Source: Bacteroidales bacterium
Lineage (GTDB): Bacteria; Bacteroidota; Bacteroidia; Bacteroidales; Marinilabiliaceae
Assembly: GCA_024401295.1 (NCBI GenBank)
Contig: JAKSLG010000003.1
Span: forward strand, 107,927 to 171,926
DNA length: 64,000 nt
Direction of reading: 5' to 3'
Shown: in pieces, positions 47,101 to 54,322 of the stretch
How positions within the stretch are numbered: the first letter of the stretch is position 1
Layout of the letters: every line of letters begins with the position of its first letter
Position numbers and translations under genes: made by a program
Notes under the pieces: model-generated
The model's database searches: none
What the model was told of the DNA's origin: nothing
What the model saw: only the letters and a program-made list of their open reading frames with translations

Positions 47101-47248
47101 GCCGCTCTTCAACGTGATCGCCATCTGGCTCTATACAATGTTGCTCTACGTTACACTATACTTCAACGTGTTGCGACGAATACTCGGATATGTCGAGAAA
47201 TTTCAGAAGTTGCGTAACAACAAGCGATTGCAAAAATTGCGCGGATAA
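44171..47248 (+). CDS. ABC-2 transporter fused to TerB-like and FHA-like domains
   Basis: The 1025-residue protein combines several parts. Residues about 1-125 form a helical TerB-like domain (QLFALLTDVKHATAE ... FLNYILKAEISTEEERFV). Residues 165-250 look FHA-like (NLYLNGHKVEIGKVYPMEPG). An ABCG-type ATPase follows at about 265-490 with GGSGSGKST, VPQDDILNEELTVYENL, LSGGQRKRLNIALELM and LFVDEPTSGLSS. About six membrane helices of an ABC-2 permease lie in 590-740 and the last 60 residues, split by a long charged helical insert (about 760-960). Such large fused transporters occur in Bacteroidota; substrate unknown. Confidence 0.85.
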   Translation: MSEALLEAIMQLFALLTDVKHATAETGRQKVAEYLSAQFNAEYVGRFLERYDYYLNRFHGSIENYEQQTSDNLSNMEAICQQINQEIDLDAKVLILNTFLNYILKAEISTEEERFVDSLANYLRIPANDYWAMKGFVLQQPLDIVDKGRLLLINGRPDKPHPDIKHIYNTKQRVNVWVLHIRSTNSFLFKYDGERNLYLNGHKVEIGKVYPMEPGSVINTSQVKPVYYGHIAEKFITKQDNGRIIYRAIDIEYKFNDTNIGVHKFSFLGKSGQLVGIMGGSGSGKSTLLNLMNGNFRPSHGSITINGYDMRADSKTLQGVIGYVPQDDILNEELTVYENLMFNARLIFDGKTRHEQEQLIEKALNDFDLVEARDLKVGNPLNKILSGGQRKRLNIALELMREPSILFVDEPTSGLSSIDSEKVMVLLKRQVLKGKLVIINIHQPSSDIYKLLDKLIIIDQGGRVVYNGNPMNAIVYFKRKAHYVNPDERECFTCGNVKTEQPLRIIEARMVDTMGKVIRRRKISAEEWYKQYCEEFEASFDWKYKERIQKERLPENLYSRPGRWSQFKTYMKRDALKKLKDGQYMLINLFEVPILAFLLAFATRYLNEAGDYSFISNTNIPTYLFMCVIVSIFVGLNVSAEEMIKDRKLLVREQFLNLSRFAYLNSKIINLMVIAAFQTLCLVLIGNYILEIDGMNIGYWAILFTTFVHAIMLGLNISSGLKTAVSIYVSIPLVLVPQLLFSGTMVNFDKLHPTVSHREFVPHIGDIMASRWSYEALAVYQFKENKYERHFFDAEQKRSEASYATSTWIPELRKLNDRCEQLRISNDPQLKQSSELLFTEMSKLAATRLKKLPRLLRMLTSPKYDSTSHEFVDQQLNTLKQKYAEQFSTYNSECDSISTSLAKELGSAEAVAQLRKDNYNEALAGLALAKHDYNQISIYPDLMVRKKQPIYQKPDNHWGRTHFYAPTKRFADIELPTPLFNVIAIWLYTMLLYVTLYFNVLRRILGYVEKFQKLRNNKRLQKLRG

Positions 47249-47250
47249 CG

Positions 47251-48168
47251 ATGCAAGAAAAACGTTACAACGATTTCCGGAGCTATTGCCAACGTACTTT
47301 TGGTGGCAGAGCGCAAAAGCTGTCCATCAATGCCGGGTTCACGTGCCCCAATCGCGATGGCAGCAAAGGCCGGGGTGGATGTGCTTTCTGCAACAACAGC
47401 ACGTTCAATCCCGATTATTGTGACGCAAAAAAAAACATAGCGCAACAGATTGATGAAGGCATAGAATTCTTCAAGAAATATGAGTCGGAGACATTCCTTG
47501 CTTATTTTCAGGCATATAGCAATACTTATGGCGATACTGAACACATTCTCAATCTCTATCGCGAAGCCTTGCAACATCCTATGATCAGCGGCATTGTAAT
47601 CGGCACACGTCCAGATTGCATAGCCAATGATCTTTTGCAGGAATTGCGTGCCATTGCTACCGAAAAATATGTCGCAATTGAACTCGGAGTTGAAAGTTGC
47701 AGCAACGATACGCTCCTGCGCATCAATCGCGGGCACACTTGGGAAGACAGCATCGATGCCATTCACCGTATTAGCAATGTCGGCATTCCTGTCGGTGTTC
47801 ACCTCATAATGGGATTGCCTGGCGAGACACGCGATTTCATGCTGAGCGAAGCTGAAACCATTTCGCAACTGCCTGTTAACATGCTGAAACTACACCAGTT
47901 GCAAATTGTCAAAGGCTCGCTTTTTGCAACTGAATATGCTCAACATCCAGACAATTTCAGTCTGTGGACAGCCGATGATTATATCGATTTCTGCATCGAC
48001 TTCATTGAACGGCTTAATCCGGAAATTGTTGTTGAACGCTTTGTAAGTCAGGCACCTCGCGATCTTGTCGTTGCACCGTTTTGGAACATCAAAAACTTTG
48101 AATTCGTTCACAAACTTGAACGCCGGATGGTTGAACGCAATGCGCACCAAGGACGATTAATCAATTGA
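47251..48168 (+). CDS. YhcC-type (TIGR01212) radical SAM protein
   Basis: The 305-residue protein has the cluster-binding motif INAGFTCPNRD ... GGCAFCNNS with Cys32, Cys44 and Cys47 (C-x11-C-x2-C rather than the standard CxxxCxxC). GIVIGTRPDCI, VAIELGVESC and GVHLIMGLPGETRDF follow as in Elp3-like radical SAM TIM barrels. E. coli YhcC belongs here; its role is not settled, tRNA or other nucleic-acid modification being suggested. The gene starts 2 bases after the ABC transporter stop. Confidence 0.9.
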   Translation: MQEKRYNDFRSYCQRTFGGRAQKLSINAGFTCPNRDGSKGRGGCAFCNNSTFNPDYCDAKKNIAQQIDEGIEFFKKYESETFLAYFQAYSNTYGDTEHILNLYREALQHPMISGIVIGTRPDCIANDLLQELRAIATEKYVAIELGVESCSNDTLLRINRGHTWEDSIDAIHRISNVGIPVGVHLIMGLPGETRDFMLSEAETISQLPVNMLKLHQLQIVKGSLFATEYAQHPDNFSLWTADDYIDFCIDFIERLNPEIVVERFVSQAPRDLVVAPFWNIKNFEFVHKLERRMVERNAHQGRLIN

Positions 48169-48175
48169 TATTTTA

Positions 48176-48183
48176 TATATTTG
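48176..48183 (+). promoter_or_regulatory. -7 box for DUF4831-pepD
   Basis: TATATTTG matches TAnnTTTG, 20 bases before ATG 48204. A clear -33 box was not seen. Confidence 0.5.
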
Positions 48184-48203
48184 CGAACAAAAAATAATTA
48201 CAT

Positions 48204-49319
48204 ATGAAAATCAGAACTTTTGCGATAATAACGCTCTTTATGTCAACGCTTTGCGGCATTGATGCAAGGGCAAAAGATAAAGAGACTGTTGTCGTAACGC
48301 CAATCGAAAATGACGCAGATGCAGCAAACGGCGGCATCATCTATGCGCTTCCTAAGACAATGCTTCGCGTCAGAGTAGAAGCCGAGCTTACAATCTGCAA
48401 GACAGGCCCTTACTACAAGTATTCAAACAAATTTCTCAATCTCAGCAATGTCATCACCGAGGACAGCAAAAAATGGAGCATCACAAATGTCAGCATCGAC
48501 AGCTATGGTGCTGCCGACTATAGCCGCCGATTCAAGATTTCAGGCGATGCACTTCCAGATGTTATGCTGACCCCTGACGGCATTCTGGCTGCAATCAATG
48601 CAAAGACAAAAATCGAAGACTGCGAAGTCGCTGCTGACACTGACGACAAGATTGAACCTATCACATTCGATGACGTGCATCTCGGTCGATCTGTTCTCAC
48701 GAAAACATCTACAGCAGCAATGGCTGAAGAAGCTGCGCTCACGATATACAGACTTCGCGACAAGCGTTTCTCGCTCCTCGGCGGCGAGGATGCAACCATT
48801 CTCAACGACATGGGCTCATACGAAAAAGTAATTGACGAAATCAACAAACTTGAAGCTGAATATATCTCGCTTTTTGCTGGAAAAACTGAAAAGCACAAAG
48901 TCGTTCGTTACTACGAAATCGACCCGAGTGCATCAGCCATGACCAACCATGTTCTGTTCAGATTCTCTGAAAACGAAGGATTCATGAGTGCCATGGACAT
49001 CACAGGCAAGCCTGTCTACATCGACTACGAATTCAACAAGGATGCCAATGTCAATGAATTCGCAGACGGATCAAAAATGCGCAAACAAAACCCTGTATCT
49101 GGTCTCCGATACATAATCCCTGGTTCCATTGCTGTTAAAATCATCGACCGCAACATTCTCCTCAGCGAGAAAGTTCTCCCTTGCACACAGTGTGGACAGG
49201 TTGCAACGCTTCCGCTTTCAACACTTAGCAATAGCCGCATTAAGTTCGATACTACTAACGGCTCGCTGAAATCTATCGAAGCAAAGACAATTGATTCTAA
49301 GGATCAGAAAAAGAAATAG
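48204..49319 (+). CDS. DUF4831 family exported protein
   Basis: The 371-residue protein has a signal peptide (about 1-22, TLFMSTLCGIDARA) and the family's N-terminal features NGGIIYALPKTMLRVRVEAE followed by KTGPYYKYSNKFL. This matches DUF4831, a Bacteroidota-specific periplasmic or surface family of unknown function. The Cys pair CTQCG near residue 331 may form a disulfide. It is 3 bases upstream of pepD, with which it is probably co-transcribed. Confidence 0.85.
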   Translation: MKIRTFAIITLFMSTLCGIDARAKDKETVVVTPIENDADAANGGIIYALPKTMLRVRVEAELTICKTGPYYKYSNKFLNLSNVITEDSKKWSITNVSIDSYGAADYSRRFKISGDALPDVMLTPDGILAAINAKTKIEDCEVAADTDDKIEPITFDDVHLGRSVLTKTSTAAMAEEAALTIYRLRDKRFSLLGGEDATILNDMGSYEKVIDEINKLEAEYISLFAGKTEKHKVVRYYEIDPSASAMTNHVLFRFSENEGFMSAMDITGKPVYIDYEFNKDANVNEFADGSKMRKQNPVSGLRYIIPGSIAVKIIDRNILLSEKVLPCTQCGQVATLPLSTLSNSRIKFDTTNGSLKSIEAKTIDSKDQKKK

Positions 49320-49322
49320 CAC

Positions 49323-50783
49323 ATGGCTGACAACATAACGAAGCTCAAGCCAGAAGGCCTTTGGAACTGCTTCCATGAGCTTACGCAAATTCCACGTCCT
49401 TCAAAACACGAGGACAAGGCATTGCAACACATTCTCGAATTCGGACAAAGACTCGGACTCGAAGCTCGTCGAGACAATGCCGGCAATGTCATTATCCGTA
49501 AGCCTGCCACACCTGGCATGGAAAACCGCAAAGGCGTGATCCTTCAGGGACATGCCGACATGGTGCCACAGAAAAATGCCGACAAAAAGCACGATTTTCT
49601 GACAGACCCGATATCAACCATCATTTGCGATGGATGGGTAAAGGCCGACAACACCACGCTCGGCGCTGACAATGGCATCGGTGTTGCTGCTGCCATGGCT
49701 GTTTTGGCCGACAAATCGCTCCGTCACGGCCCAATTGAATTGCTCGTCACCCGCGACGAAGAGACGAGTATGGCTGGAGCTACAGCCTTGCAGCCTGGAG
49801 AGCTGAACGGCAAGATTCTCCTCAACCTCGACTCTGAACAAGAAGGTGAAATCTACATCGGATGCGCCGGCGGTCTCGACGTCAACGCACTGTTCCGCTA
49901 TGCTTCGGTTCAGACGGCTGAAGATGACATTGCCATAAAAGTCACAATCAACGGACTCAATGGAGGACACTCCGGAATGGATATTGCACTCGGACGTGCC
50001 AACGCAAACAAGCTTCTCTTCCGTTTCCTCAAATTCGCCGCAGCCAACTACGAGGCAATGCTCGCCGATGTTCATGGTGGAGATATGCGCAACGCCATAC
50101 CACGTGAAGCCTATGCCATACTGACCATCGACAGCGAAGACAAGGACGACTTCATCGAAGCTGTTGAAGAATTCGAGGATATGTTCCGCGACGAATATCA
50201 AGGAGTCGAACCAAATCTCTCATTCACCGCCCAGTTCGTCGACAAGCCAGAAACTGTCATGGACGAAATGTCCGCCGACGACCTCATAAACGCCGTTCAT
50301 GGCTGCCCTAATGGCGTCATCCGAATGAGTCACGACATGGACAACCTCGTAGAAACGTCGTCAAATCTCGCCATTGTCGATTCATCCAACGGACAAACGA
50401 AGGTCCAGTTCCTCGTCAGAAGCTCTATTGATACGGCTAAAGACGACATAGCTTCGTCCATCGAAAGCATTTGCAGACTCGCCGGAGCCGAAGTAGAAAT
50501 GACCGGAGAATATCCAGGATGGAAACCTGACACGTCATCACAAATTGTCACCACACTAGCACAGACATATCAGACGATCTTCGGACAACAGCCACAAATC
50601 CGTGCCATCCATGCCGGACTCGAATGTGGAATAATGGTTGGTGCTTATCCCGATTGGGACATGGTCAGCTTCGGACCAACAATACAACACCCGCATTCCC
50701 CTTCCGAACGTGTCAATATCAAAAGTGTTGAAAACTTCTGGAAACTACTCACGACACTTCTCGAGAACATTCCTGAAGAATAG
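49323..50783 (+). CDS. pepD: Aminoacyl-histidine dipeptidase (beta-Ala-His dipeptidase)
   Basis: The 486-residue M20-family metallopeptidase has the zinc-ligand motifs LQGHADMVPQK (His), LGADNGIGVAA (bridging Asp), TRDEETSMAGA (catalytic Glu and ligand), LNLDSEQEGEIYIGCAGG and a late HAGLECGI and HPHSPSERV. The dimerisation domain between about 205 and 390 includes GLNGGHSGMDI. It cleaves Xaa-His dipeptides and related peptides in the cytoplasm. Length equals E. coli PepD. A terminator follows. Confidence 0.94.
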   Translation: MADNITKLKPEGLWNCFHELTQIPRPSKHEDKALQHILEFGQRLGLEARRDNAGNVIIRKPATPGMENRKGVILQGHADMVPQKNADKKHDFLTDPISTIICDGWVKADNTTLGADNGIGVAAAMAVLADKSLRHGPIELLVTRDEETSMAGATALQPGELNGKILLNLDSEQEGEIYIGCAGGLDVNALFRYASVQTAEDDIAIKVTINGLNGGHSGMDIALGRANANKLLFRFLKFAAANYEAMLADVHGGDMRNAIPREAYAILTIDSEDKDDFIEAVEEFEDMFRDEYQGVEPNLSFTAQFVDKPETVMDEMSADDLINAVHGCPNGVIRMSHDMDNLVETSSNLAIVDSSNGQTKVQFLVRSSIDTAKDDIASSIESICRLAGAEVEMTGEYPGWKPDTSSQIVTTLAQTYQTIFGQQPQIRAIHAGLECGIMVGAYPDWDMVSFGPTIQHPHSPSERVNIKSVENFWKLLTTLLENIPEE

Positions 50784-50805
50784 ACATCATCGACATAAGC
50801 ACGAC

Positions 50806-50838
50806 AAGAGCTGTTTTTAAACGGCTCTTCCTTTTTTT
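50806..50838 (+). terminator. Rho-independent terminator of pepD
   Basis: An 8-bp stem with one G-U pair (50806-50813 with 50822-50829) and an 8-base loop is followed by CC and seven T residues. It lies 23 bases after the pepD stop, facing the recA terminator. Confidence 0.85.
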
Positions 50839-50850
50839 ATTATATAAACC

Positions 50851-50882
50851 AAAAAGGGCGAATGTCAACAAACATTCGCCCT
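50851..50882 (-). terminator. Rho-independent terminator of recA
   Basis: An 11-bp perfect stem (AGGGCGAATGT/ACATTCGCCCT; 50855-50865 with 50872-50882) with a 6-base loop is followed on the minus strand by TTTTT. It lies 23 bases past the recA stop. Confidence 0.9.
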
Positions 50883-50904
50883 CTCTTTATATCTAAACCG
50901 AAAA

Positions 50905-51927
50905 CTATTCTGCAGATCCAGCCGGTACTTCACCATTCAATTTCGCCTTCACCTTAGCTTCAATCTCCTGCTGAAGTTCTATATTATCCTTCAAAATAGC
51001 CAACGCAGAATCACGGCCCTGCGCCAACTTTGCATCATTATAGCTAAACCAAGAGCCACTCTTCTTGATAATCTCAAGATCAACTGCAATATCAAGAATC
51101 TCACCGACCTTTGAAATACCTTCGCCATAACGGATTTCAAACTCAGCCTTGCGGAAAGGAGGTGCAACCTTATTCTTGACAACCTTCACACGAGCTGAAT
51201 TACCAACAACTTCGTCACCGTCCTTGATAGGCGAAACCTTGCGGATATCCAAACGCACAGAAGCATAGAACTTCAACGCATTACCACCTGTTGTAGTCTC
51301 TGGATTACCGAACATGACACCAATCTTCTCACGCAACTGATTGATGAAAATACAAGTCGTATTTGTCTTGTTCAACGCACCCGTAATCTTACGCAAAGCC
51401 TGTGACATCAATCGAGCCTGCAAACCCACCTTATTGTCACCCATATCTCCTTCAATCTCAGCCTTTGGCGTCAATGCCGCAACAGAGTCGATAATAATGA
51501 GGTCTATGGCAGATGAACGTATCAATTGCTCCGCAATCTCAAGAGCCTGTTCGCCATTATCTGGCTGCGACATAAAAAGATTGTCAATATCAACACCTAA
51601 TTTTGCAGCATACGTACTATCAAAAGCATGCTCTGCATCAATAAAAGCTGCAATACCGCCCTGCTTCTGAACCTCTGCAATTGCATGAATTGCAAGCGTA
51701 GTCTTACCAGATGACTCTGGACCATATATTTCAATAATTCTTCCACGAGGATAACCGCCAACACCAAGCGCCAAATCCAAACCGAGAGAACCTGTCGGGA
51801 TAACTGGCACCTGCTCTACTGGTTTATCACCAAGTTTCATCACCGTTCCCTTACCATAAGCCTTGTCAATCTTATCAAGCGTCATTTTCAACGCTTGAAG
51901 ACGACTCTCCATGTTATTATCTGCCAT
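50905..51927 (-). CDS. recA: Recombinase RecA
   Basis: The 340-residue protein is full-length Rec[22 protein letters not shown], Walker [32 protein letters not shown], loop L1 near [20 protein letters not shown], and [25 protein letters not shown] with loop L2. It forms the DNA strand-exchange filament and triggers the SOS response where present. The C-terminal tail is acidic but short. The gene has its own -7 box and terminator; I saw no LexA-type operator of the E. coli or Bacillus form upstream. Confidence 0.98.
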   Translation of the reverse strand: MADNNMESRLQALKMTLDKIDKAYGKGTVMKLGDKPVEQVPVIPTGSLGLDLALGVGGYPRGRIIEIYGPESSGKTTLAIHAIAEVQKQGGIAAFIDAEHAFDSTYAAKLGVDIDNLFMSQPDNGEQALEIAEQLIRSSAIDLIIIDSVAALTPKAEIEGDMGDNKVGLQARLMSQALRKITGALNKTNTTCIFINQLREKIGVMFGNPETTTGGNALKFYASVRLDIRKVSPIKDGDEVVGNSARVKVVKNKVAPPFRKAEFEIRYGEGISKVGEILDIAVDLEIIKKSGSWFSYNDAKLAQGRDSALAILKDNIELQQEIEAKVKAKLNGEVPAGSAE

Positions 51928-51960
51928 AAAATGATTTGAAATTTTAATTCATTACTATCG

Positions 51961-51968
51961 CAAATATA
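51961..51968 (-). promoter_or_regulatory. -7 promoter box for recA
   Basis: TATATTTG on the minus strand matches TAnnTTTG, 33 bases upstream of ATG 51927, and lies after the serS terminator. A -33 box at the right spacing is not clear. Confidence 0.5.
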
Positions 51969-52047
51969 CATTTTTTTATAATCCAACCGACACTTTTCCG
52001 CCAAATTTAATTTCAAATCATTGTATAAACACTTGAAAATGATATTC

Positions 52048-52083
52048 AAAAAAAAGAGGACATAGTATAAAAACTACGCCCTC
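52048..52083 (-). terminator. Rho-independent terminator of serS
   Basis: A 10-bp stem with two G-U pairs (52056-52065 with 52074-52083) and an 8-base loop is followed on the minus strand by eight T residues (52048-52055). It lies 28 bases after the serS stop. Confidence 0.88.
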
Positions 52084-52111
52084 AATATCATAAATTGACT
52101 CCGTCTGGAAA

Positions 52112-53425
52112 TCAGTCAATATATTCGAATCCAGTATATGGAACAAGTGCCTTTGGAATGCGAATACCCTTCTCTGTCTGGTTATTCTCAAGCAATGCTG
52201 CCACGATACGAGGCAAAGCCAAAGCTGAACCATTCAATGTATGGCAAAGTTCAACCTTTTTATCTGCATTACGATAGCGACACTTCAAACGATTTGCCTG
52301 ATAAGTATCAAAATTAGATACAGACGAAACCTCTAGCCAACGCTGCTGAGCCTCTGAATATACTTCGAAGTCATAGCAGATTGCAGCCGTAAACGACATA
52401 TCGCCACCACAGAGACGCAAAATACGATAAGGCAATTCAAGCTTTTGAAGCAAGCCTTCAACGTGTGCAAGCATCTCATCATGGCTCTGCTTTGAATGCT
52501 CTGGCTTATCTATACGCACAATCTCAATCTTTGAGAACTCATGCAAACGGTTCAAACCACGAACATCCTTACCATACGAACCAGCCTCGCGACGGAAACA
52601 CTGAGTATAAGCACAATTCTTGATTGGAAGCTGCTTCTCATCAAGAATCACGTCACGATAAATATTTGTAACAGGAACCTCTGCAGTTGGAATCAAATAG
52701 AGATCGTCAATCTCGCAATGATACATCTGACCTTCCTTATCTGGAAGCTGACCAGTACCATAACCAGACGCCTGATTAACAACTGTTGGAGGCATAATCT
52801 CTGTATAACCAGCCTTATTTGCCTCTGCCAGGAAGAAATTAATCAAAGCTCTCTGAAGCTGAGCACCCTTACCCACATACACTGGGAAACCGGCACCTGA
52901 AATTTTGACACCAAGGTCAAAATCAATCAGGTTATACTTCTTTGCCAAATCCCAATGAGGCAACTTTGCCTCACCATTATTTGGAACAACACTCCAATTA
53001 CCAACATTATCACCAGGCTTGCACTCGCAAAGATTACTCTTTACAACGAGGTTATCCTCGGCACTTGCACCATCAGGAACAAGATCGTATGGTATATTTG
53101 GAATTGTACAAAGATGTGCTGTAAGCTCTGCTTCTGCCTGCTTCTGCGATTCAGTAAGCTCTGCAATAGTCTCTTTCAACTTTGCTACTTCAGCCTTAGC
53201 TGCTTCTGCCTCGTCTTTCTTGCCCTGCTTCATCAGTGCACCGATTTCCGAAGCATATTTCTTGCTTTCAGCAAGGGCTGCATCAGACTTTTTCTGAGCA
53301 TCCTTGCGTCTGTTGTTTATCTCAATAGCCTTGGCAACAGCTTCTTTTGCACCACTGAAATGCTTCTTTTCAAGACCCGCAATAACGCGTTCTGTCTCTT
53401 CTTCAATAAGTTTTAGTGTAAGCAT
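52112..53425 (-). CDS. serS: Seryl-tRNA synthetase
   Basis: The 437-residue class II synthetase has the N-terminal antiparallel coiled-coil arm (about residues 30-105, Glu/Lys/Ala-rich) and the catalytic core with TEIMPPTVVNQASGYGTGQL, TAEVPVTN, motif 2 CFRREAGSYGKDVRGLNRLH, and motif 3 LNGSALALPRIVAALLEN. It charges tRNA-Ser and tRNA-Sec. It follows rpmA after a 92-base gap with an inverted repeat, and ends at its own terminator before recA. Confidence 0.97.
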   Translation of the reverse strand: MLTLKLIEEETERVIAGLEKKHFSGAKEAVAKAIEINNRRKDAQKKSDAALAESKKYASEIGALMKQGKKDEAEAAKAEVAKLKETIAELTESQKQAEAELTAHLCTIPNIPYDLVPDGASAEDNLVVKSNLCECKPGDNVGNWSVVPNNGEAKLPHWDLAKKYNLIDFDLGVKISGAGFPVYVGKGAQLQRALINFFLAEANKAGYTEIMPPTVVNQASGYGTGQLPDKEGQMYHCEIDDLYLIPTAEVPVTNIYRDVILDEKQLPIKNCAYTQCFRREAGSYGKDVRGLNRLHEFSKIEIVRIDKPEHSKQSHDEMLAHVEGLLQKLELPYRILRLCGGDMSFTAAICYDFEVYSEAQQRWLEVSSVSNFDTYQANRLKCRYRNADKKVELCHTLNGSALALPRIVAALLENNQTEKGIRIPKALVPYTGFEYID

Positions 53426-53444
53426 ATACTTTCATAAATTGAAA

Positions 53445-53479
53445 ATTCACAATCCACAATCCACAATTTTATTGTGAAT
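53445..53479. repeat. Inverted repeat with CACAAT units between rpmA and serS
   Basis: ATTCACAAT (53445-53453) and ATTGTGAAT (53471-53479) are a perfect 9-bp inverted repeat. The loop holds two further CCACAAT units, and another ATTGTGAA follows at about 53485. It may form a hairpin in the rplU-rpmA-serS transcript; there is no T-tract for termination. Confidence 0.5.
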
Positions 53480-53517
53480 CATGAATTGTGAACTTAATCT
53501 TTTGTATCCGAAACAGA

Positions 53518-53775
53518 TTACTCTGCAGGAACTACCGAAACAAATGAGCGGTTATTCTGCTTGCGAGTAAATGTTACAGTACCATCAACGAGAGCGAAAA
53601 GTGTATGATCACGACCAATACCTACGTTCTCACCTGGATGATGCTGTGTACCACGCTGACGCACGATGATGTTGCCAGCCTTAGCGAACTGACCACCGAA
53701 AATCTTAAGACCAAGACGCTTGCTCTCTGACTCACGGCCGTTCTTAGAACTACCTACTGCTTTCTTATGTGCCAT
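53518..53775 (-). CDS. rpmA: 50S ribosomal protein L27
   Basis: The 85-residue protein starts [20 protein letters not shown] and contains [21 protein letters not shown], as in L27. L27 lies near the peptidyl-transferase centre. The N-terminal Met-Ala-His-Lys-Lys needs no cleavable extension, unlike the Firmicutes form. It follows rplU after 55 bases, as in most bacteria. Confidence 0.97.
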   Translation of the reverse strand: MAHKKAVGSSKNGRESESKRLGLKIFGGQFAKAGNIIVRQRGTQHHPGENVGIGRDHTLFALVDGTVTFTRKQNNRSFVSVVPAE

Positions 53776-53830
53776 TTCTTTATTCCTTTAAACTCAAAAA
53801 ATTGAGCAGAATTTCTAAATCCGTGAACTA

Positions 53831-54142
53831 TTAACCGAGAATGCTTTCAATCTGAATCTCTGAGAGATAAGCGCGGAAGCCATTCTTCTTCTCATAACCC
53901 TTACGGCGCTTCTTGTGGAAGACAATAACCTTGTCACCCTTCAAGTGCTGAAGAACCTTTGCAGTAACCTTTGCACCTGCGATAGTTGGTGCACCAATCT
54001 TTACTGAGCCTTCATTGTCAATAAGGAGGACCTTGTCGAATTCAACACTGTCGCCCTCGTTCTGTGCGAGACGGTTTACGAAGATCTTTCTATCCTTCTC
54101 AACCTTAAACTGCTGTCCAGCAATTTCTACAATAGCGTACAT
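53831..54142 (-). CDS. rplU: 50S ribosomal protein L21
   Basis: The 103-residue protein MYAIVEIAGQQFKVEKDRK ... GSVKIGAPTIAGAKVTAKVL ... FHKKRRKGYEKKNGFRA is L21, a 23S rRNA-binding protein. It is the first gene of rplU-rpmA-serS, read from a strong promoter with a structured leader of about 80 bases. Confidence 0.97.
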   Translation of the reverse strand: MYAIVEIAGQQFKVEKDRKIFVNRLAQNEGDSVEFDKVLLIDNEGSVKIGAPTIAGAKVTAKVLQHLKGDKVIVFHKKRRKGYEKKNGFRAYLSEIQIESILG

Positions 54143-54164
54143 TATAATAATAACATTTTAGTTA

Positions 54165-54191
54165 CGCCTGCAGGCGAATCAGACTTCTGAT
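54165..54191 (-). promoter_or_regulatory. Two-hairpin leader of rplU
   Basis: Between the promoter and ATG 54142 lie CGCCTGCAGGCG (54165-54176, a 4-bp stem with TGCA loop, fully palindromic) and ATCAGACTTCTGAT (54178-54191, 5-bp stem with 4-base loop). Adjacent small hairpins before a ribosomal protein gene resemble autoregulatory leaders, but neither matches a family I can name. Confidence 0.45.
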
Positions 54192-54226
54192 TACTTATAC
54201 TATAGCCATACAGACTTTTACGGCTG

Positions 54227-54258
54227 CAAAATTACAATTAATTACGTAATTATGCAAA
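54227..54258 (-). promoter_or_regulatory. Promoter of rplU-rpmA-serS
   Basis: On the minus strand TTTG (54255-54258) and TAATTTTG (54227-54234) are 20 bases apart, an exact match to the Bacteroidota consensus. Predicted start near 54222. Confidence 0.75.
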
Positions 54259-54268
54259 ACAATAGAGC

Positions 54269-54299
54269 AAAAAAAATCCCAAGTGATTGACACTTGGGA
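54269..54299 (-). terminator. Strong terminator after secY
   Basis: A 9-bp perfect stem TCCCAAGTG/CACTTGGGA (54277-54285 with 54291-54299) with a 5-base loop is followed on the minus strand by eight T residues. It lies 24 bases past the secY stop and ends the ribosomal-protein operon. Confidence 0.92.
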
Positions 54300-54322
54300 T
54301 CCTATATTAATTCTAATGCTTA

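Noticed and set aside
47203-47868. Minus-strand open frame of 221 codons
   Set aside because: It is antisense to the radical SAM gene, which has clear cluster and SAM motifs.
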